Assembly: GCA_023433445.1 (NCBI GenBank)
Contig: JAEZCS010000154.1
Location: 1 to 10,646 of the forward strand
Source: Pseudomonadota bacterium
GTDB taxonomy: Bacteria > Pseudomonadota > Alphaproteobacteria > Sphingomonadales > Sphingomonadaceae
Reading direction: 5' to 3'
DNA: 10,646 nt
The position numbers were made by a program, and so were the translations under genes. Below are positions 6,623 through 10,646 of this stretch, piece by piece. The notes beneath the pieces are model-generated. The model made no database searches and was not told the DNA's origin. It saw nothing but the letters and a program-made list of their open reading frames with translations. The first letter of the stretch is position 1; each line of letters starts with the position of its first letter.

Positions 6623-7777
6623 TCAACCGGCTCTTTCACCACTTTCTTCTTTCTCGTCATTTTCTTCGCGCGGAGCCATCGTCAGCGTGCCGCGCTCGAA
6701 CAGGAAACCGGCGATATCCGGGGTTCCGGCGGCCGTCACCACGGTCTGGATGATGATCAGCAACGGCACGCCCAGCAGCGCGCCCGGCGTCCCCCACACC
6801 CATCCCCAGAAAGTCAGCGACACCAGAATCAGCAGCGGGTTCATCGTCAGCCGCCGCCCGAGCACCATCGGCGTGATGACATTCGCTTCCACCAGGTGAA
6901 AGCCGATCTGCGTCACCGCGGGCGCCAGCGCCCGCCACACATCGTCGAACACCATAAGCCCACCCAGCGCCAGCAAGGCCGCCGCCAGCATCGGCCCGAA
7001 ATAGGGGATGAAATTGAGCAGCGCGACGATCCCGCCCCACATCAAGGGCGATGGCATCCCGATCAGCCACAGCGCCAGCGCAACGGCCAGCCCCAGGCAC
7101 AGGTTGATCGTCGCGATCGTCAGCACATAAGCGGACGTCGCATCGACCACATTCTGGATCACGCGCGCGATCGCCATCGCACCGTCGAAGCTGCCCCGGC
7201 TGTTGATCGTCCGCCGCCGCAGCCGCGTCCAACCGGCCAGGAAAAAATAGATGATGAGCAGCGCGAACACCATCTGGATGATCGCCGACGGGGCGGAGGT
7301 CGCGGCGAACTGCAACAGCGATCGCGGCGCATCCACCGCCGCCGTCCGGGCCGCCGCCACTGGCCCGGTCGCCAGCATTTGCACCGTTTCGTCGACGAAA
7401 CTCTGCAACTGGGAATAAAAATCGATCAGCGGGGCCAGATTTGCCTGAATCTTGGGCAGACGCTGCGGCAACAGCCTGAACCAGTCGGTTGCCGGCACCA
7501 CGATCAGCACCAGCGCGGTATTGGCTACCACGAGGAACGCGATCACCGCCGCCAGCGCCGCCACCGCGGAAGGCACCCGCCGCCGCTCCATCCATTCGAG
7601 GAACGGCACAAGCGCTATGGCGATCACCACCGCCGCCGTCAGCGGCAGGAAAAACTCCGCCCCCGCCCGCAACGCAAAGGGCATGGCGAGAAGCAGCCCA
7701 ACCCCGGTGGTCAGCGCAATGGACGCCAGCAGGCGATCGCGCCGCCGATTGATTTCCTGCTGATCCCGGGGTGTCAC
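6623..7777 (-). CDS. AI-2E family transporter (PerM/UPF0118 family permease)
   Basis: Polytopic inner-membrane protein of 384 aa. The order of hydrophobic segments fits the family: two helices near 16-60, one at about 70-95, a soluble loop (about 96-160), a helix at 165-182, then a cluster from 215 to 350. Signatures are LNFIPYFGP (254-262), FHLVEANVITPMVLGRR (293-309), then MNPLLILVSLTFWGW and GTPGALLGVPLL (329-340). Members have been linked to autoinducer-2 export or Na+/H+ antiport, but the substrate here cannot be told. The C-terminus is a charged tail (about 370-384). The start is GTG 7777, since a stop codon lies just upstream in frame and AGGA is 11 nt before it. A 23-codon frame overlaps this GTG, and tRNA-Asp follows downstream. 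Confidence 0.9.
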   Translation of the reverse strand: MTPRDQQEINRRRDRLLASIALTTGVGLLLAMPFALRAGAEFFLPLTAAVVIAIALVPFLEWMERRRVPSAVAALAAVIAFLVVANTALVLIVVPATDWFRLLPQRLPKIQANLAPLIDFYSQLQSFVDETVQMLATGPVAAARTAAVDAPRSLLQFAATSAPSAIIQMVFALLIIYFFLAGWTRLRRRTINSRGSFDGAMAIARVIQNVVDATSAYVLTIATINLCLGLAVALALWLIGMPSPLMWGGIVALLNFIPYFGPMLAAALLALGGLMVFDDVWRALAPAVTQIGFHLVEANVITPMVLGRRLTMNPLLILVSLTFWGWVWGTPGALLGVPLLIIIQTVVTAAGTPDIAGFLFERGTLTMAPREENDEKEESGERAG

Positions 7778-7845
7778 GTAATGGTCGATCCTGCCAGCAT
7801 GTCAGCAATGTGTACCGGCCCCAACAGCGCGTCAATTTCATTCAT
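7774..7845 (-). CDS. Possible leader ORF overlapping the permease start (23 aa)
   Basis: An ATG at 7845 opens a 23-codon frame (MNEIDALLGPVH at its start, ending AGSTIT) whose TGA (7776-7774) overlaps the permease GTG start in a GTGA arrangement typical of translational coupling. No Shine-Dalgarno precedes the ATG, and the frame stays open further upstream without another ATG nearby. A TTGACG promoter box lies inside it, and if that is the main promoter this ORF would not be fully transcribed. It is a weak candidate and could be chance. Confidence 0.22.
   Translation of the reverse strand: MNEIDALLGPVHIADMLAGSTIT
7807..7835 (-). promoter_or_regulatory. Candidate promoter for the AI-2E transporter gene
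   Basis: Minus-strand TTGACG (7835-7830) is followed after 17 nt by CACATT (7812-7807), an optimal spacing with a good -35 and a partial -10. It would start transcription about 20-25 nt before the GTG, leaving room for the AGGA ribosome binding site. Confidence 0.35.
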
Positions 7846-7886
7846 CGGCCAGACATGGCTAAGACCGATTAACCAAATTTTCGCTC

Positions 7887-7914
7887 CCCTGTTCTAAGCC
7901 ATCGCTAAACAGGG
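7887..7914. promoter_or_regulatory. Inverted repeat before the secreted-protein gene
   Basis: CCCTGTT (7887-7893) and AACAGGG (7908-7914) form a perfect 7-bp inverted repeat with a 14-bp spacer, ending 17 bp before ATG 7932. It could be an operator or an mRNA hairpin that includes the purine-rich AGGGATCGGGG segment acting as a poor ribosome binding site. TTAACC at 7869-7874 just upstream resembles a CtrA half-site, which is weak evidence on its own. Confidence 0.35.
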
Positions 7915-7931
7915 ATCGGGGCTTTGAACGG

Positions 7932-8402
7932 ATGATGCGTATAGTGGCGCTGCTGGGGCTGGCGACATGGGGCATGCTGCCCGCACCTTCTTTGGCTCAT
8001 CCCGATCTCCGCATGGAAACGCAGATGTTCGTGGAGCGCGTGCATACCGACATTAACGGCCGCGCCCGCCGCATCCTTGCCAGCACCACGCGAGCGGCAC
8101 CGGGCGACAGGCTCCTCTTCGTCGTCAACTGGCACAATGAAGGGGATGACCCGGTGCAAGGCGTCGCTCTCACCAACGCCGTCCCACGCGGCGCACTGGT
8201 CACAGAACCTGATCCCGCCATGCAAGTGTCGGTCGATGGCGGGCAACGCTGGGGCCGCCTTGACGAGCTATGGCTGCCGACACCTCTCGGCGGCATCCGC
8301 AGGGCCGTCGCCGCCGACATCACCCATATCCGCTGGACAAGTCCTGCGCGCCTCTCACCGGGCGAAACTGCGCGCCTGAGTTATAGAGCGACGATGCGAT
8401 AA
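7932..8402 (+). CDS. Secreted DUF11-like protein of unknown function
   Basis: Protein of 156 aa with a clear Sec signal peptide: MMR start, hydrophobic core IVALLGLATWGMLPAPS and a likely cut after SLA (residue 22). It is therefore probably periplasmic or surface-exposed. The mature part has a short N-terminal segment and then a beta-rich region (about 50-153) with GDRLLFVVNWHNEGDDPV, VALTNAVPRG and LSPGETARLSYRA, the pattern of DUF11/immunoglobulin-like repeats ('conserved repeat' domains) seen in secreted and envelope proteins. There are no cysteines and no LPXTG or lipobox. The first of two adjacent ATGs (7932, 7935) is used here; there is no clear Shine-Dalgarno. It is a lone gene, divergent from the AI-2E transporter and convergent with the E2 gene. 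Its function is unknown. Confidence 0.75.
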   Translation: MMRIVALLGLATWGMLPAPSLAHPDLRMETQMFVERVHTDINGRARRILASTTRAAPGDRLLFVVNWHNEGDDPVQGVALTNAVPRGALVTEPDPAMQVSVDGGQRWGRLDELWLPTPLGGIRRAVAADITHIRWTSPARLSPGETARLSYRATMR

Positions 8403-8407
8403 TATCC

Positions 8408-8431
8408 CCCTCTCCCCTTCAGGGGAGAGGG
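8408..8431. repeat. CCCTCTCCCC palindrome between convergent genes
   Basis: CCCTCTCCCC (8408-8417) and GGGGAGAGGG (8422-8431) form a perfect 10-bp stem with a TTCA loop. It sits in the 35-bp gap between the convergent secreted-protein and E2 genes. On the plus strand A's follow and on the minus strand T's precede it, so neither direction is a standard intrinsic terminator. The same palindrome unit occurs inside the E2 coding region at 9399-9422. Confidence 0.75.
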
Positions 8432-8437
8432 AAAAAA

Positions 8438-9817
8438 TCACTCCGCGAACAACAGCACAGGCGTCTCCAGCAGTCGCTTCACCGCCTGCACGAAATTCGC
8501 CGCGTCCCATCCATCAACCACCCTATGGTCGCAACTGATCGACAGGTTCATCAGCTTTGCGGCCACCACCTCGCGCCCGCGAAAGACCGGTCGCTCGATC
8601 ACGCGATTGGGCCCGATAATCGCCACCTCCGGGCGATTGATGACCGGCGTGGTCGCCACCCCGCCCAGCGCGCCCAAGGACGTCAGCGTCAAGGTTGACC
8701 CGGAAAGCTCCTCCGCCTTCGCCTTGCCCGATCGCGCCGCCTCCGCCAGCCGCTTAATCTCGTTCGCCAGTTGCCAGACATTACGATCCTGCGCGTCCCG
8801 GATCACCGGCACCATCAGCCCCGCGTCCGTCTGGGTCGCAATGCCCAGATGCACCGCACCATGCCACGTCACCACGCCCGCCTCATCATCATAGCGGGCA
8901 TTCAGCATCGGAAAGTCCGGCAACGCCCGGCAGATGGCCACGATCAACAGCGGCAGCATGGTCAGCTTCGGCCGGTCGCCACGCTCGCCATTCAACTGCC
9001 CGCGCATCCGTTCCAATTCGGTGACGTCGATTTCCTCTACATAGGAAAAATGCGGAATATGCCGTTTCGAGGCCGCCATATTTTCCGCAATCCGGCGGCG
9101 CAGGCCAATGACCTTCACCACCTCATCCTCCCGCCGCGCGCGCTGCTTGGGCGGCCGATAGCCCTGCCCCGCGCCGTAGAGCAGAAATGCGTCCAGATCC
9201 GAATGGCGGATATGATCGCCGCTGGCCTTTACCTGGGCAAGGTCGATGCCCAACTCCTTGGCGCGGGCACGGACAGCAGGGGATGCGAGCACCTGCCGCC
9301 TCTCGCCTTCAGGGGTCGCTGGGAGGCGCGTGGCTCCCTGCGAGGCTGGGGAGAGGGGCTGTGACGCGGACGTTTCGCCTGGCTCCCCCTCTCCCAACCC
9401 TCTCCCTTGAAGGGGAGAGGGCTTTTCAGTTTGCTCGTCCGGATAAGGCCGATCAACCGGCGAAATAATCCCATCAACCGACGAGCCCGCTACCTCGCGT
9501 CCACCCGCGGTCTCCGCGTCTATCTCCTCCCGCGAAGGCATCGGGGACTCCGCTCCAGAAGCACCCTCCCCCTCGCCTTCTACCTCAATCTCCACCAGCA
9601 TGGCGCCAATCGCCACCTGCTCGCCAGCTTCGCCTGCCAGCCGCGTCACCACGCCTGCAACGGGGCTTTCCATCTCCACCGTCGCCTTGTCGGTCATCAT
9701 GTCGGCAATCGGCTGGTCTTCCTCCACCCGATCCCCGACCTTTACATGCCAACCGACAATCTCTGCCTCGGAAATGCCTTCGCCGATGTCGGGCAGCCTG
9801 AACGTGAACAGCGCCAT
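8438..9817 (-). CDS. Branched-chain 2-oxo acid dehydrogenase E2 (dihydrolipoyl acyltransferase)
   Basis: Core subunit of 459 aa of the branched-chain 2-oxo acid dehydrogenase complex, passing the acyl group from E1 through its lipoyl arm to CoA. The N-terminal lipoyl domain (about 3-79) has its lipoylated lysine at K44 in MTDKATVEME. An acidic linker (80-131) and an unusual segment encoded by a palindromic repeat (about 132-173) follow. Then come the E3/E1-binding domain (about 176-212, VLASPAVRARAKELGIDL) and the catalytic domain (about 232-459) with DHRVVDG (430-436) carrying the active-site histidine. The ATG at 9817 lies 3 bp after the E1-beta stop, showing a tightly coupled operon. No E3 gene follows; the next gene is convergent, so E3 must be encoded elsewhere. 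The E1-beta partner sequence favours branched-chain rather than pyruvate substrates. Confidence 0.92.
   Translation of the reverse strand: MALFTFRLPDIGEGISEAEIVGWHVKVGDRVEEDQPIADMMTDKATVEMESPVAGVVTRLAGEAGEQVAIGAMLVEIEVEGEGEGASGAESPMPSREEIDAETAGGREVAGSSVDGIISPVDRPYPDEQTEKPSPLQGRGLGEGEPGETSASQPLSPASQGATRLPATPEGERRQVLASPAVRARAKELGIDLAQVKASGDHIRHSDLDAFLLYGAGQGYRPPKQRARREDEVVKVIGLRRRIAENMAASKRHIPHFSYVEEIDVTELERMRGQLNGERGDRPKLTMLPLLIVAICRALPDFPMLNARYDDEAGVVTWHGAVHLGIATQTDAGLMVPVIRDAQDRNVWQLANEIKRLAEAARSGKAKAEELSGSTLTLTSLGALGGVATTPVINRPEVAIIGPNRVIERPVFRGREVVAAKLMNLSISCDHRVVDGWDAANFVQAVKRLLETPVLLFAE
9298..9424. repeat. Composite G/C palindromic element translated inside the E2 gene
   Basis: The segment contains CCCTCTCCC/GGGAGAGGG (9399-9407/9414-9422, 6-nt loop) and a wider inverted repeat GGGAGAGGGG/CCCCTCTCCC (9349-9358/9387-9396). 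A more degenerate arm with CGCCT/AGGCG (9304-9308/9323-9327) lies at the left. It shares its palindrome with the free-standing copy at 8408-8431. On the coding strand it reads in frame as KPSPLQGRGLGEGEPGETSA followed by QPLSPASQGATRLPATPEGE, with no stop. It coincides with residues 132-173 of E2, in the flexible linker. Confidence 0.75.
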
Positions 9818-9820
9818 GGC

Positions 9821-10646
9821 TCAATCCCTCATGATCTTCTTGATCGCTTCCCTGATCCGCACCGGCCCCGGGAAATAGGCCCATTCCAGACTGTGCGGAT
9901 AGGGCGTGTCGAACCCTGTCACCCGTTCGATCGGCGCTTCCAGATGATAGAAGCACCGCTCCTGCACCAATGCGGAAAGCTCCGCGCCGAAACCGCTGGT
10001 CCGCGTCGCCTCATGCACGATCAGGCAACGGCCGGTCTTCTTCACCGACTGCTCAATCGCTTCGATATCCAATGGCACCAGCGTCCGCAGGTCGATGATC
10101 TCGGCATCGACGCCCATCTCCGTGACGGTGCTTTCGATCACATGCTCCATCGTGCCATAGCACAGGATGGTCAGCGCCTCACCCGCCCGCACCGTCCGCG
10201 CCTGGCCCAGCGCTATGCGATAATAGCCCTCCGGCACCATCGCGCCGGGATGCCCGGCCCAGCTTTTCGCCGGTCGATCATAATGGCCATCGAACGGCCC
10301 GTTATAGATGCGCTTGGGCTCGAAAAAGATCACCGGATCATTATCTTCGATCGCCGCGATCAACAGCCCCTTGGCGTCATAGGGCGTCGACGGGAGCACC
10401 GTCTTGATGCCCGACACATGGGTAAAGATGCCCTCGGGCGACTGACTATGGGTCTGCCCGCCGAAAATGCCACCACCAAAGGGCGACCGCACCGTCATCG
10501 GCGCGATAAACTCCCCCGCCGACCGGTAACGCAGCCGCGCCGCCTCGCTCACCAACTGATCGAGCGCAGGGTAGATATAGTCGGCAAACTGGATTTCGGG
10601 CACCGGGCGCAAGCCATAGGCCCCCATCCCCACCGCCACGCCAATG
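9821..10646 (-). CDS. Branched-chain 2-oxo acid dehydrogenase E1 beta subunit, C-terminal part (N-terminus off the window)
   Basis: The last 274 residues of the beta subunit are visible; the frame is open to the window edge (IGVAVGMGAYGLRPVPEIQF), so the true start lies beyond 10646. The beta subunit pairs with E1 alpha to form the thiamine-diphosphate decarboxylase of the complex. Features are FADYIYPALDQLVSEAARLRY, then APMTVRSPFGGGIFGGQTHS and PSTPYDAKGLL. The segment FFEPKRIYNGPFDGHYDRP is what I associate with 2-oxoisovalerate rather than pyruvate dehydrogenase beta chains (knowledge-based). The C-terminal transketolase-like domain has TILCYGTMEH and VDAEIIDLRTLVPLD. The stop at 9821-9823 is 3 bp before the E2 start; E1 alpha is expected upstream. 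Confidence 0.93.
   Translation of the reverse strand, partial: IGVAVGMGAYGLRPVPEIQFADYIYPALDQLVSEAARLRYRSAGEFIAPMTVRSPFGGGIFGGQTHSQSPEGIFTHVSGIKTVLPSTPYDAKGLLIAAIEDNDPVIFFEPKRIYNGPFDGHYDRPAKSWAGHPGAMVPEGYYRIALGQARTVRAGEALTILCYGTMEHVIESTVTEMGVDAEIIDLRTLVPLDIEAIEQSVKKTGRCLIVHEATRTSGFGAELSALVQERCFYHLEAPIERVTGFDTPYPHSLEWAYFPGPVRIREAIKKIMRD

Noticed and set aside
8408..8431. Perfect 10-bp hairpin as a bidirectional terminator for the convergent genes
   Set aside because: The A/T tract lies on the wrong side for both directions: plus-strand RNA would have A's after the stem, and minus-strand RNA would have U's before it. It is kept as a repeat, although some termination effect cannot be excluded.

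Overview
The window looks like chromosomal housekeeping DNA from an alphaproteobacterium, most likely a sphingomonad (Sphingobium/Sphingomonas group). This is inferred from the high GC content, the divergent tkt–gap–pgk–aldolase and zapA–6S RNA–5-FTHF cyclo-ligase blocks, a DUF2842-type membrane protein, several GTG starts, and the dispersed palindromes whose phantom translations read PAFAGMT/PAKAGIS and SPLQGxG. No phage, plasmid, CRISPR or defence island was seen, and I found no convincing undescribed multi-gene system.

Left block (1-4559, minus strand): transketolase (tkt), glyceraldehyde-3-phosphate dehydrogenase (gap), phosphoglycerate kinase (pgk) and the first 38 codons of a class I fructose-bisphosphate aldolase. 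Together they form a central-carbon cluster covering lower glycolysis/gluconeogenesis and the non-oxidative pentose phosphate pathway. tkt and gap are 31 bp apart. A strong intrinsic terminator follows gap and a second follows pgk, and a twin-hairpin repeat sits between gap and pgk, so expression is probably stepped down gene by gene. gap and pgk both start with GTG behind strong Shine-Dalgarno sequences.

Middle block (4735-6333, plus strand, divergent from tkt): a 65-aa coiled-coil protein overlapping zapA, then zapA, then a 258-bp non-coding gap holding 6S RNA (supported by synteny and a closing stem found by eye), then 5-formyltetrahydrofolate cyclo-ligase overlapping a small two-helix DUF2842-type protein by 4 bp. 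A diverged second copy of the twin-hairpin repeat follows.

Right block: tRNA-Asp(GTC) and an AI-2E/PerM-family permease on the minus strand; a secreted 156-aa DUF11-like protein on the plus strand; then the minus-strand end of a branched-chain 2-oxo acid dehydrogenase operon (E1 beta, cut by the window edge, and E2). A 'CCCTCTCCC' palindrome family occurs just after the E2 gene. A larger composite copy appears inside E2, translated in frame in the linker between the lipoyl and E3-binding domains; this is the most interesting structural observation here.

No stretch over 300 bp lacks a gene. Long open frames antisense to tkt, gap, pgk and the permease are treated as high-GC shadows.
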